Shown one piece after another: positions 1 through 36,110 of a DNA stretch of 64,000 nucleotides (its first letter is position 1; each line of letters opens with the position of its first letter). A program made the translations under genes and the position numbers. The stretch is from Quillaja saponaria. Its lineage: Eukaryota > Streptophyta > Magnoliopsida > Fabales > Quillajaceae. The DNA lies in contig CM055614.1 of assembly GCA_029379385.1 (NCBI GenBank), positions 21,061,994-21,125,993 on the forward strand, read 5' to 3'. A model generated the notes under the pieces. The model had not been told where the DNA came from. It did not search any database and was given only the letters and a program-made list of their open reading frames with translations.

Positions 1-220
1 GTATGTTTTAGAATGTTAGTATATAACTTGTGTGACTAGGTGGATAAAATTTTACGCAAATTAGAAATAAAATAAATAAACATTTATATATGTGTGTGTG
101 TGTAAATAGGAAATTAATGTTCACCATATCATTGGTTGACTTAAAACTTGAAATTAACATATGTAAATTTTATTGATGTGTGTAATATGTGTAAATAAAA
201 ATAAAAACAAATATAATATA

Positions 221-265
<45 letters not shown>

Positions 266-1440
266 TCATATATATGTGTGTGTGTGTGTATGTATGTATA
301 TCTCTAGAATAGATTACCATTACAAATCTTAAAGGTAAATTTTGACTATGACTTTATATATTATTATTAATTGCTTTTGTCTTTTTCCCACTTTCTTCCA
401 CTGACTAGCTCATTTTTCCTCCCAATTTTTGCCTTCCCGTGCTCGATTTTAGGAGAGTATTTCTTCCTTAGTTATGAGCTCTTACAAGAAACCCTTCAAA
501 TGTGTTATTTTGATGGCTGAATCTTGGAGTTTTTCAACCTTATCGAGACTCTATTACTTCCTCTTTCAAACTTAGGTTGTAGCAGCTTGTAAGGTGTCAA
601 CAAGTCCTTCTTGTATTGTCCTGTTGGCTGTGTTCTTGTGTGGCTGAAAGGTATAAGTTGGTTTTACTTAGTAGTTGTGTTTACCTTAAAAGGGATATGT
701 GTATAGTTGTGTAGGAGGATGTGTGCAACCATGGGTTAAAGTTAAACAACCAAGCTGTTGTCCCTTATTTTAGGACAGCAACTTGGTTGCTTACTTTCTC
801 CTCTTAGCCGATTATGGGGCATAAAAAGGAAGAAGTTTTGTGGCTCTTTGTCATGGCAGCAAAGGGGTGAAAGTGCAGAAAAAAGTGTTGTGTCGTGAGT
901 CTTATATGAGTTTAGGTGGTGATTTTCTAGTTTGGTGAATTAGTTGGAATTCAATTATGCTAAGTTTTATGCTTGTTATGGTATTAAAGGTTTAATCATG
1001 AGGAGTAGGAGAGTTTAAATCATGAACCAAGATCTAACAATAATGAATACATATAGGGTAGTTGTATGTAATTATTGAAATGAAGGTTTATAATTTATGT
1101 ATTAACATAGGAAAGTTAATAAATTAAGAGTTGGAATTTGAAACATAGTGACATTAGAAAGTTTAGTCTAAGTTTTTGATGAAAAATTGATAACTAGTTA
1201 CCTTGAATTTAATTTTGGTAATGAAATTAAAATTTATAAGTTAACTAAATTTCTTAATGTATGTATAAGCATATATATATATATATGTTCAATAAAATTT
1301 GAGACACCTTTAAGATATTCAATAAATGTTTCATAAGAATAAGTTTTCAAGTAATATGTTAAGTATACATATATGTAAGATTAAGGAATCGTAGAAGTAA
1401 CTATAAAATGATTACTTTAAATAATATATGAATTTATGAT
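1..1440. other. Intergenic, AT-rich, no gene seen
   Basis: No open frame with recognisable coding content was found. The stretch holds a TA/GT microsatellite near 224-290. From about 390 to 1000 there is a moderately GC-richer block that reads like the non-coding part of an LTR (stops in all frames, no known domain). I see faint similarity between parts of 1000-1260 and the reverse complement of roughly 3000-3250, which would make it part of the larger inverted repeat described for the neighbouring LTR-like copies. Assignment to a named element family is not possible by eye. Confidence 0.5.
224..290. repeat. TA dinucleotide microsatellite followed by a GT tract
   Basis: An uninterrupted TA run covers about 224-261. 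After a short ATTC-containing spacer it is followed by a GT run at about 275-290. It is a simple sequence repeat with no gene nearby. Confidence 0.9.
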
Positions 1441-1790
1441 TTTCAGTTCCGAATTGTGTTAATAATATATCGACATCCTTCGCATCCTAGACAGAACGAC
1501 AAACCACATCCTTTAGCTTTATGAGTGAATTACGTATTCTTTGGTTACTAGATAAAAATGTTTGATTGTTTATGTGTGTATTTGAATTATTTAAATTGTG
1601 CTTAATATATGACTTTATTTGTGTTTGATAAGGGCCAATAAAGTGAATTTTTCTCCAAAATAGATTTTACTTCTGAAATAGAATCCGGGTGCACATAAGA
1701 TATTTTGATTTAATAAATGATTTGAAATGCTTGAGTACTCAGCCTTACTGGGATGAATATGTACGGAGGATATATGTCACACCTCTCACG
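1440..1790 (+). repeat. LTR-like repeat, copy a (+)
   Basis: This segment matches, in opposite orientation, the block at 2590-2780. Shared landmarks in order are GATAAGGGCCAATAAAGTG, ACTTCTGAAATA, a GTGCAC step and a TTGAGTACTCAGCC-type end. It is non-coding and looks like part of a Ty3/gypsy-type LTR. That class is inferred from texture and from co-occurrence with the related copy at 5690-6150, not from an identified protein domain. Confidence 0.5.
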
Positions 1791-2119
1791 AAGATATAAC
1801 TGGCTGGAGAATTGATAACCAAACTTCTGTAACCCTGACTTTACCATAACTGAATACATACGATCCTTAACTAAACCAATACATAAAAATAAATTTTATA
1901 AAACAAAAGTTAGCTGTAAAAGTTTGTTTACTGAAATAAATAACAATTTTCCAAAAATTTCAACATATGTCCCTTGCAATATAGGACATGTCTCAAAATA
2001 CCAACACGTATGCTCCTTTCTTTTACACAACAATAACATAAAGATAACAAAGAGCTCCACTTTGTCCATTTCATAAACAAAGCAAATAACTAGACTATTA
2101 CATCATACAAAATTAAACA

Positions 2120-2790
2120 CTCTACAGTTCTAGTGTGACTACAAACTTTCATCATCGGCTTCAAGTTTGAGATCCTAGAAAATACCTTACCATACTTTGT
2201 CGGCAAGTCACGAGCTCAACAACGCTATATACTGAACTCTTATTACTAAAAAATCTACAAGAAAAATGTGAGTCCTACAAACTCCATGAGTGAAAAATTT
2301 TACCCAAAAGGTGCTAGCATCACTCAACACACGTATATAATATATAGTCAATTAATATCATAAATATCAAAATCATTAAAGTTACACTTACACGATTATG
2401 GAAATATAAGCGTAACAAGCATAGTTCAAATAATACTATATAATTCTATCAAAGCACACAAATCAAGCAAAAGCCCAACCGAGTAACTCAGACCTGCACA
2501 CTACTTACTCCCACCAGGCAGTTTTGCACCCGTATACCAAAAAAAAAAAATCATAAATAGAGTCATTGAAATATGAAATCACTAAATCTCCTTCTCTATA
2601 TCCACCCACCAGGGCTAAGCACTCAATTATTTTAAAATACTTATTAGAATCATAATATCTCAAAATATATTTGGTGCACTAAGATTTTATTTCAGAAGTA
2701 AAAATCATTTCAAAAAGAAAAACACTTCATTGGCCTTTATCAACCACAAACAATTTCAAACATCAACATCATTCAAATAGTCACTTATAG
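2120..2790 (-). repeat. LTR-like repeat, copy b (-)
   Basis: Read on the minus strand, the part near 2605-2760 matches copy a at 1620-1760. The part near 2120-2300 matches the plus-strand copy at 5890-6080: both have TTTTTCACTC, a GTGACTTGCC step and a block ending near a CACA-TAGAACT or CACATTAGGCTT motif. The three copies therefore belong to one diverged family. Copies a and b form a loose inverted repeat with a loop of a few hundred bases. Edges are approximate. Confidence 0.5.
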
Positions 2791-4965
2791 CAATATGATT
2801 CTTATTTATCGCTGTATAATATATATATATATATATATACAAAATACATCAAACAATCAAATACACTAATCCAGCAATCAAATGGTAGCAATTAACCACT
2901 CACTGTATACCAACATTGATCGTTACTCCTTCTTGCATTTACATACATCGTTGGCTCAATCATAGTTCCGGAGTTGCAATTACATTTCCCAAGTATTATT
3001 TAGTTTATCAATTTATAAGTTATAACATTTTTATTACAACAAGCTAGAGTTATTAAGTTCAAATATTTAATTAAAGTTTACTCCTTTTAAACATTTTCAT
3101 AACCCTTCCTTGGATATATATTTGTTATCAACTTACATAATTAACCAAATTTAATAAAACCAAGTTAAAACATTAACTTATAAAGTTAGCTATCTTTCTT
3201 TTTAGAAACTTTTCCTAAAATCAACTTTGAATTCACTTTATTCCTCACATGAACAAAAACATGGCACTCATACAATTCCTAGTTACCAACTTCTGATTCC
3301 GATACTTATAGAATTCTCATGCTTGGGAAATAAATTCTGAAACTTTCTAGTTTAGCTTATCAAGGTGTTAGGAACATTTCATCTTCAACACTATACTCCT
3401 AATTCATCCGTTAAGACACCCTAACATCAGTTTTTTTCTAAAATAGGTATAGTCAAGATCCGAAAGTTATAACCATGACTTCCAATACCTCTAAAATACA
3501 TGCAACATGGAATTAAAACCTGCACCACTCTAGATTTATCATTTAATATGTTAGGAACAATTTTTATTCAAAGGTCCTAAGCTAATTCCAACACAACCCC
3601 TGACAAAGTCTTCAGGATTGATTGAAGCTCGCCTAAAATCTTATACAAACCTAGCTATAGTCCAATAGCTCTAACAATAAATATACTAAGAACCAAGCTG
3701 TAAAATTTTCCATGCCTTATCTCAAGACCCTAAGCTACATTTTCTCTTTAGAACTCTTAATTTAATTCAGTTCCGAAAATACATGAAATACTACATTTCT
3801 CTAACTTATCAAATCTGCCATGCATCCTTTCAAAACCACCTAATTCCTATTTACAACACTTCACCCCATAAGTAAACATCCTTAAACCACCTAATCTGCC
3901 ACCATGATTTGCTTGAACCATCCTTTTTAATCATCCTTAACTATTTGCGTTTCAATTACCGAATTCAACTTATATTAATTATCTAAGGTTAACCGGAAAC
4001 TTAAATTATATACTCTTATCATGAACATAATTAATTTTAAACTTCCTATTAAACATTTTACCAAGTATCTTAAAATAAGGTTAATTGTTTCAAATAATTC
4101 AAGGTTTCAAATTCTATAATTCAATATTACCATAGTCAACTTCCATGCTTCCTAATTAACTACTTAACTAATGAAATTTATATAATTCAACTTCGATACC
4201 TAAATTAACATTTACGTTCTCTTAATCATTTTATCAAATACCTAATATGCATAAACTCATCTTAATTCATATGTACAAGTTCGTATACATATAAACCTCC
4301 CCATACAATCAACATATTCTATTTACAAGATTTACGTCCCACCATTAAATCCAATTAGACAGACAAGCTACTAATTTATTGCAGGATTTCTGTCACTAAT
4401 AATACTATCTCTAATAGACTTCCTCCCACCAAAAATTGGAACTACAAAAAAAAAAAAAAAAAAAAAAGTGATAACTAATGGAAAATTATGACCATTGGAA
4501 AGTTCACCAAACAAATGACATTCTCCACTAGTACCTTATATTTTAGAAGCTATGCATACTATTTATGGGAACAGCTCAAGACAGGAAAGCCACTCAGCTA
4601 GACCAACTAATCCAATGAATTTGATAGCATAAAACCAACTCAGGGTGAACGACAGAAACAATAAGGGGTTACTTGAAATTAGATGCTGAAATTAAGAATC
4701 CTACAGATTTATAATCAATAATCAATTGATCGAAATTGAGATTTTAAAGAATTTATTAATAAGTTGCAAATATGACAGTTTGAAATTTTGCTGTAAAGAA
4801 AAATATCACTGTGCAGAATCCTATAATGAAATGGAGTGAGCCAAGATATAATTCCAAATAAAAGAACATTTTAAACTTTACGTGACAAATATTAGTGGAA
4901 TGAAAACATTGAAAGACTTTTATATTTGTTGATCCAGGTATACTTGTGAATTCAACATTTCAAAC
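2790..4965. other. Intergenic, AT-rich, probable continuation of LTR-like repeat
   Basis: No gene is seen. A TA microsatellite lies at about 2818-2840 and a 22-base poly-A run at about 4446-4467. The minus-strand reading of 3000-3900 keeps the same texture as the + block at 390-1260, so it may be the rest of the inverted LTR-like copy. No reverse transcriptase, integrase or gag sequence was recognised. Confidence 0.4.
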
Positions 4966-5121
4966 TCATGAAAGAGAAACAAATACTTGTCTATGAAGAA
5001 CAAATTTGCAGCCGGCCATCAGTGCCAATGCATGACCCATTACTTTTCCTCCAGCTATTCCATGGCCACACCAACGACAAAGATAAAATTGTTTATCATA
5101 AAGGCGGCCGTAGCATCTTGA
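4966..5121 (-). other. Unrecognised open segment with a CxxC motif
   Basis: The minus strand is open for 51 codons here, bounded upstream by a TAG and downstream by a TGA. It reads with a zinc-knuckle-like LCRWCG motif and a glycine/alanine-rich stretch after it. I do not recognise the family. The stretch just upstream of the TAG is only weakly pyrimidine-rich for a splice acceptor, and no partner exons were found on either side. It may be a decayed exon, or chance. Base composition is less AT-rich than the flanks. Confidence 0.15.
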
Positions 5122-5689
5122 CTACTCAGATAGCAGAACCTCAACCAAATTGAGTATAAGAAACTTCACAACATATGAGATATACAAATTTTTATCCTTT
5201 CAAGATTAAAAAGAGGGTATATAACTTATACAAAGATTTAATGGTGTGCAGTAGTACACGATTATGGAAGGAGGCTGCAAGAGAAATTCACCTAGACAGT
5301 GACAAAGAATGAAAGTACTAGAAGGATTGTGACAAGGGAGAACAGGGGAAGCAAAGAAAAATAAAAGAAAGCAAGGTCGGTGGTGTCTAAAATTGAAGGG
5401 AAAGGAAAGAAATAAGTCAAGGTTTAATCGTATGATCTCAATTTAATCTTGTCAAAAGTATGTATATTTACACAATATATATTTATATATGTTTTCTAGC
5501 TTATTCTTTTTATTATTATTATTACTATTATTTTTATTTTTATTCACCTTATGAAAATTATTATTTACAGTCACCATCACTTATGTACAACATCTTAAAA
5601 TGTATGTTAAACTATTAGGTTATGACAATATATTTGTTTTGCGGTGCAAAAAGTGCCCAGTAGGAGGATATTTGTTGTGCGGCGATAAG

Positions 5690-6150
5690 TTATTCTAATT
5701 GGCCCTTTGAGTGATTTGAATGTTTGACTTCTTTGTTGTATAATATATTTCATGAAAGGTGTTTGATTAATTTTATGTTTTCATAGTTACATACGTGTGA
5801 AATTACTTTATTGTAGAATTCATATTATGTTGAAATTACTTGATTTATGTATTTTATTCATGCCTTGGTTAATGCTAATATCTTTAGGGTATGTTTTTCA
5901 CTCACTGAGCCCTTTGTTTGTTGTTTTTTTTTATAGTATCGGGAGATCAGCCTTCGCCGTCAAGAGATTTGTGACTTGCCATCTACAGTGTGGCAAGATA
6001 TGCTTTTGGGATCGCACACTTAAAGCCAAAGGACAACATTTGTAATCACATTAGGCTTTAAGTTGTCATGTTTTGTTGTGTATAATAGTTTAACACTAAT
6101 TGTTGATATGATGATTGAAACTGAGCTCCTCTATGTATAAAAATAATAAA
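5690..6150 (+). repeat. LTR-like repeat, copy c (+)
   Basis: It shares with copies a and b a GGCC-containing start (5700), the TTTTTCACTCACTGAG step near 5898 and the GTGACTTGCCATC step near 5970, followed by a region ending in CACATTAGGC. It has no coding content of its own beyond short chance frames. It lies about 1.2 kb upstream of the PRMT6 coding start and ends roughly 300 bases before that gene's likely leader. Confidence 0.5.
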
Positions 6151-6429
6151 AGGAAGGGGATAGGGTTTACCGAGGAGTGATGAAGTGATCATAAAATTAT
6201 CGAGTGTCATCATGCTTGTTAGTAAAGTATTTTGAGAAGTGGTGACTTTTTAATTTTAGGTTAAAAGGAGTAGGAATCAATGTGTATAAAACAATCATTT
6301 CATATATGACCCATTATTTATTTATTTAAATAAATTTTACAAAATATGATATCTTATTTTGTATAAACTTCAAAATTAAAAAAATAAAATTTAAATTTAT
6401 TTTATTCAAAGCTAACCTAAATTTATTCA

Positions 6430-7411
6430 TTCTAAATATAAAAAATGTGGATGTTTCATTAGCATTTAGAAGTGCCTGACCCAAAACTAGTTACCCATAA
6501 TCCCTAATTCACCCATCTATCTCGGTGAACATCTCTCTCCTCCCGCATTCAGCGACTCACCCCAGACTCGTTGTCTTGGGCTCACTTCACTCCATTCCTG
6601 TTTCACTCTCGTCTCTCAATCCTCAGCTTGCTGCCTCCATCCCTAACGGCCGACGCTACTGGCTAAGTCCGACCTTCGTCCGCGGCTACAAGTTTCTCGG
6701 TTCCTCCCTCTCCTCTCAGAGTTAGAGTCGCTCTGTCAGTTGCTTGAGGACATCTTTTGCGATTTCAAGGTAAGTAACAAGGTCATTAATTTGTTCTCTT
6801 TCTTGTTCTTTTTTGGGAACAAGAAAGAGAACAAAAAGAATGCAAAAAATTTATTTTTACCGCCTTAGTTTTTTTTTAGATCAATTTTGGAAGCTGATAA
6901 TTTCAGAAGAAGACAGGAAGCTACTGTTAGTTTAGTTTGAGCAGCACCAATTGGGAGTCTGTTGATCATCTTCTTGTTCATTGTCCAGTTTATTGTGTGT
7001 CGGTGGTATTTAAATTTCTCTCTTTGGTGTTTCCTCTGTGCTACCTGGTAGGGTAATTAATTTGCAAAGGAGTTGGGCCTTAGTTTGTAAATGGTCATTA
7101 GTGGGAGGAAAATTAGTAGTATAGCTGCTTCTATATACCACATTTTGGTTGGAGAGACACTGCAGACCATTGATGATCGAGAGAATGTTCAATGGGTGTA
7201 GTTGTTCATTCCCTTTTCTTTCTTTCTAGCTTTTAGGTGATATGCCTTTATAAAATTTCTTATGTACATGGATTCTCCTGCAGCACCTTAGAGTGTTTTT
7301 GATGATATATTTGAATTTTTAGGGATATTAAAATGACGATTTTGTTTTTTGTTTTGTTTTTTACTGAAATTGGAATTCTTTTGGCGCTTGTCTTCAGAGA
7401 AGTGTGTCAGA
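6430..7411 (+). promoter_or_regulatory. PRMT6 promoter, 5' leader and 5' UTR intron
   Basis: A TATA-like CTAAATATAAAAAA lies near 6433-6446. It is followed by a CT-rich leader at about 6480-6769 that contains no ATG. The leader ends in a strong splice donor (CAAG/GTAAGT, exon end 6769). The intron runs to an acceptor TCTTCAG at 7391-7397. The second leader piece (7398-7411) reaches the ATG at 7412. An intron inside the 5' UTR is common in plant housekeeping genes and often supports expression, but that role is inferred. The intron carries a perfect hairpin, listed separately. Confidence 0.55.
6790..6835 (+). other. Perfect hairpin inside the PRMT6 5' UTR intron
   Basis: The left arm TTGTTCTCTTTCTTGTTC (6791-6808) is exactly complementary to the right arm GAACAAGAAAGAGAACAA (6817-6834). 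One more T-A pair at 6790/6835 closes a 19-bp stem around an 8-base loop. It begins about 20 bases after the splice donor. The arms are pyrimidine and purine tracts respectively. Any function is unknown. Confidence 0.8.
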
Positions 7412-32166
<24,755 letters not shown>

Positions 32167-32470
32167 TGCCTTTAAGGATTCTTCTCAATGTTTTATGGGC
32201 AATTGATTCCTTAAGCAAAATTGTCAAGTCATTACAGCAGGCAGTGTCTTGCGCATGTTTCTCTACTGACAATGTTCCTGGAGAAAAGTTAGTGCAACAG
32301 TGTGGACGACAGTATTGACTAATTAGTTAGATGATGAAGATTGAACAACTAACTAGTTAGAACAGAGTTGCAAGTGAACAAATTGAAATTTTGTTGTCAG
32401 CATTATTTGTACTATAATATAATTGTAATGTGAGAGGGATCTTCAGTTTCTTCATTAATCTGTTTGTCAT
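32167..32470 (+). other. Likely PRMT6 3' UTR
   Basis: After the TGA at 32164-32166 the sequence runs without exon-like features through AT-rich stretches such as ATAATATAATTGTAATGTG near 32415, typical of plant polyadenylation regions. The exact cleavage site cannot be set. Confidence 0.4.
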
Positions 32471-34345
32471 GATTTAATTTTTAAGCCCACGAGTGATTGC
32501 ATATGTTGTATCAATTGAAATCTGCTACCAGGATGTTCATTTGGACAGACCATTATGCACTGGCATAAACCTATATTTCATCTTCGTTTGAGCCATATTT
32601 TCTTTGTAATGTCATGTAGACCTTGAAGGATTTCCATTTTTAGTGCTATTCTAAACTTGTAAGATGGCCCCTTATGTTACTGTTTCAATACTTGATGAAG
32701 AAGAGTGGAATCCTTTAATCCCTTCCAAGAGTGCTGGGGAAAAAGAAAAGAAAAATCTTTTCTTCCAGAATCCTATTTAATTTTATGCATAGTAGTTGTC
32801 AAGCTAGCTAACATTGCATACCTAAAACTTCCCAAAAAAGAAAAACATTGCCTAAAAGCAATTTTAGTTTTTACTAAAAATACAAAGGAGTTGTTGAATC
32901 CATCCAATGTGCCAGTTTAGTTTATTTAAGTATATTCAAAGTGCAAATCTTGTAAAGATGTTTTTAACAGATTTAGCAAAATATAAAAAGAAATAACTTT
33001 GTGGGAATCATTCAATCAAGAAGTGGAATAATACATAAGCTTCAAATACTAACAGCAATTTTTATGAATGATTGGGGAAGATACAGGCAAGTTAAGAGGA
33101 CAAGGAATTTCATAGCTCCATTATACATCAATTCATATATCCAAACAAAGAGAGTATGATCTCTATTCTATAGGTCATATGTAGATTGTGATCTTCATGA
33201 TAGAGAAAAAAGTTCACTATTATTATTATCTTTTTGTATTATAATCTCTTTTTTGTAAAATAATGAAAAAAATTTCCCACTAAGACCTATTGCATGTCCC
33301 CCATCTAATGAAGCAGCATAAATCACACCGTATCTAACGAGAAAGATCTCAATAATTAAGTATTCAAGTTGATTTAGACCTCCATTAATACCGTACTATG
33401 TTTAAATAAATAAATATTTATTATCGAATATTTATTATGATATCAGAAATTTGCATTACCAACTATTCAATAAAAGACGACATGTTGGAGATGAAGTTTC
33501 CTTTCATGAGATGAAAAGTAAATGCAAGGATGAACCTAATAACAAAGTAGAAAAGAGCAATTTCGCGTCTATATTCTTCTTCTTATAAGAGCTGAGGTGG
33601 TTTGCACACCAACATGTCTGACTATGCATGCATTTGCATGTGTTAGGGGCGCATTGGAAGAGACTAGACAGAGAGAGAGAGAGATGAAGTAATTGGTTTG
33701 TTCTCTTAATAAATTAGGGCAACTTTTAGGTGGTAATAATGGCTCAATTATTGAGAAGTCGTGCATGTCTTGGTGACATTCACAACTCTAATTTTGTAAT
33801 GAGTTTGTGACATTCCCACTAATTGTTCTTTCATAATTTTCAACAATATCTTCCTTAGTTGGTCTTGTCTTATTAATAAGCATTAATTCATTTGAATATT
33901 CATAATATATCTTAATATTTTCTCTCTCATATCTTTCATAAAACTTTCATATTATTTATTAAACGTTTCAGTATTTAATCACAATATATGAAAAGAATTG
34001 ACAATTGTATCTATTAATTGAGCTAACAATTAGTTCACATCTCATTATTATTTTATTGTATACCATCGTACGATTCTATTATATTTTCATATATATATAT
34101 ATATAAATTTATCTGTAAGCTTTGAGCATTTTGTAAGGGTAGGTATGTTACACAATTCTTTATTATTACACTTGTCCTACAAGCATGAGAGTGACAATAA
34201 TCATATATTAGTATTGTGGATCATACTATAATATAGTTTTTCTTATTTAAATGAATCTTTAACAAAGTACAGTCTCTTATTAATAAAAACCCCATGGACT
34301 ATAATAAATTGCCAGATCTTCATGCATGCTAGATTAACCCTAAGT

Positions 34346-34349
<4 letters not shown>

Positions 34350-34401
<52 letters not shown>
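34350..34401. repeat. TA microsatellite (about 26 units)
   Basis: An uninterrupted AT/TA run of about 52 bases. The chance open frame through it, giving alternating Ile-Tyr, is not a gene. Confidence 0.95.
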
Positions 34402-34403
<2 letters not shown>

Positions 34404-35729
34404 AATCTAGAAGATTAGCCCATTGAAGTTGTAGTAGCATATATGGTGCCAAAGAATGAGCTCAGCCGCCATTATGGAGTAGAAATACCATACTAAATTT
34501 AATTAAGCAGCACTCTTTAACTTTTAAACTAACAATCCACTCATTAAGAGAAAAAGGTACCAAGTATATTCAATTCATTTATTCTCCATTACATTAATTA
34601 ATGAATTCTCATGGGAGCTTAGGTTTTGCAAGAAAAGTGAGATGCCTTTTCAATTCCATTAATATCTTTATTTAGTCAGCACTAGAAAGCGTAAAAGGGG
34701 AGGAAACTCTTACACCTACGGGCAAAAAATAAATTGAATTTTAGATTTAAGAATAGAATTGAAGAAAATTAGGTTCCTTTGATTTCCTCTTGAACCTAAT
34801 TAGATATAAGGACAACAACAATTTTAGGAGACAAGAGTTCTGTTTATTCTGACTTCTGAAACGAGAATTCTTTTTTCTTTTCTTTTTTTTCAGGAGGAAT
34901 CATATAACAAATTCAACAAAATAAGAATATAAATGTGAGGAGGTTAATAGGAGAAAATATATTGTGTACTTCTCTCTCAAGGATCAAATTATTCTCTCTC
35001 CGAATATTGATTCTCTTATTCCTTACTAACATGAAAAGATCTAATCCCTTCAATTGATCCAAATAAAGTGTTAAAGAAAGCTCTCTACCACCCCCCCCTC
35101 TCTCTGTTTCTTGCTGGTCCCACAATCCCACTAAGACATCTATTTTTTTCAAGTGTTTTTAGGTTTGATGGAAAGCAAAGGGCTTTAATTACAAGACAAA
35201 TGCTGGGGAAATGTCTGGTTGAATGGATGGAGATGCATGATTGTGCTTCAACTATATGTATATGAATCAAAACCACCATGTTCTGCAATTATTCCATTTA
35301 TATATGCATGTGTTTATGCATTCTCCACTGCACTACTTCCTTGCATCACATCACCATCCACGCGTGCTTTACTCTCTCTCTTTTTTTTTCGTTAGTGATA
35401 AATGATAATGACAATGAAAAATTATATGAATTGAAGCTTAAAATATTATGCATTCATTTACGGCCTCATAAATCACTTTGAAGAAAGACTACATATAAAT
35501 ATAAATTACGTAAAAATCAACAAAAGGTTTTTTTTTTTTTTTTTTTGGGTTATTTTCTAATTTTTCTATTTGACGTATATTTAAAAATTAAAATTTTCAA
35601 CTCAATCTCAAGAATTGAAAGAATTGATAAACAAATACAAAATATCATTTTCAATAAAATGGGTAAACACTAAAATTTCTAATTTTTGTGCATGTGTTAT
35701 TCTTCACAACCACTTACTTATGATGTCAC

Positions 35730-36110
35730 ATTATGATATAATATTGTCTACCACCATCAATAACCTCCACAACCCATTGACAGCCACCACTGATCATCGT
35801 CAATCAGTCAAATACGATATCAACCAATATTGAAACTCGTCAAAGATGGAGATGACCACCATCGACCATCATTGAAACAACAAAAATGATGACAACCACC
35901 GTACTAATCGAAAGTGATGACAATCATTTTTGGTCAGAATGACGATAATCATCCTAAAAATTTACTGATAACAATCATCATTAGAAGCCACCAGAGAGGA
36001 GCACAATCATGGCTAGAAGTCGTCGAAGATTACGAAAACCACTATCAAAAGCTGTCATGGCCAACAATAACCATTGTTGGAACCTGACGAAGACTGCTCA
36101 CAATTATAAC
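35730..36110. repeat. Degenerate minisatellite rich in ACCACCAT / GATGACAA words
   Basis: Words such as ACCACCATC, GATGACAA(C/T)CA, AATCATCAT and GAAGC(C/T)(A/G)(C/T)C recur irregularly at about 20-45-base spacing, with a GC content above the flanks. Similar arrays occur inside plant non-autonomous elements. No terminal repeats were identified here, and there is no coding capacity. Confidence 0.5.

Noticed and set aside
6525..6725. 66-codon frame in the PRMT6 leader
   Set aside because: It begins at a GTG and there is no ATG in this stretch. It fits a CT-rich 5' UTR exon ending at a strong splice donor.
34243..34452. Frame with alternating Ile-Tyr
   Set aside because: It is translation of a TA microsatellite.
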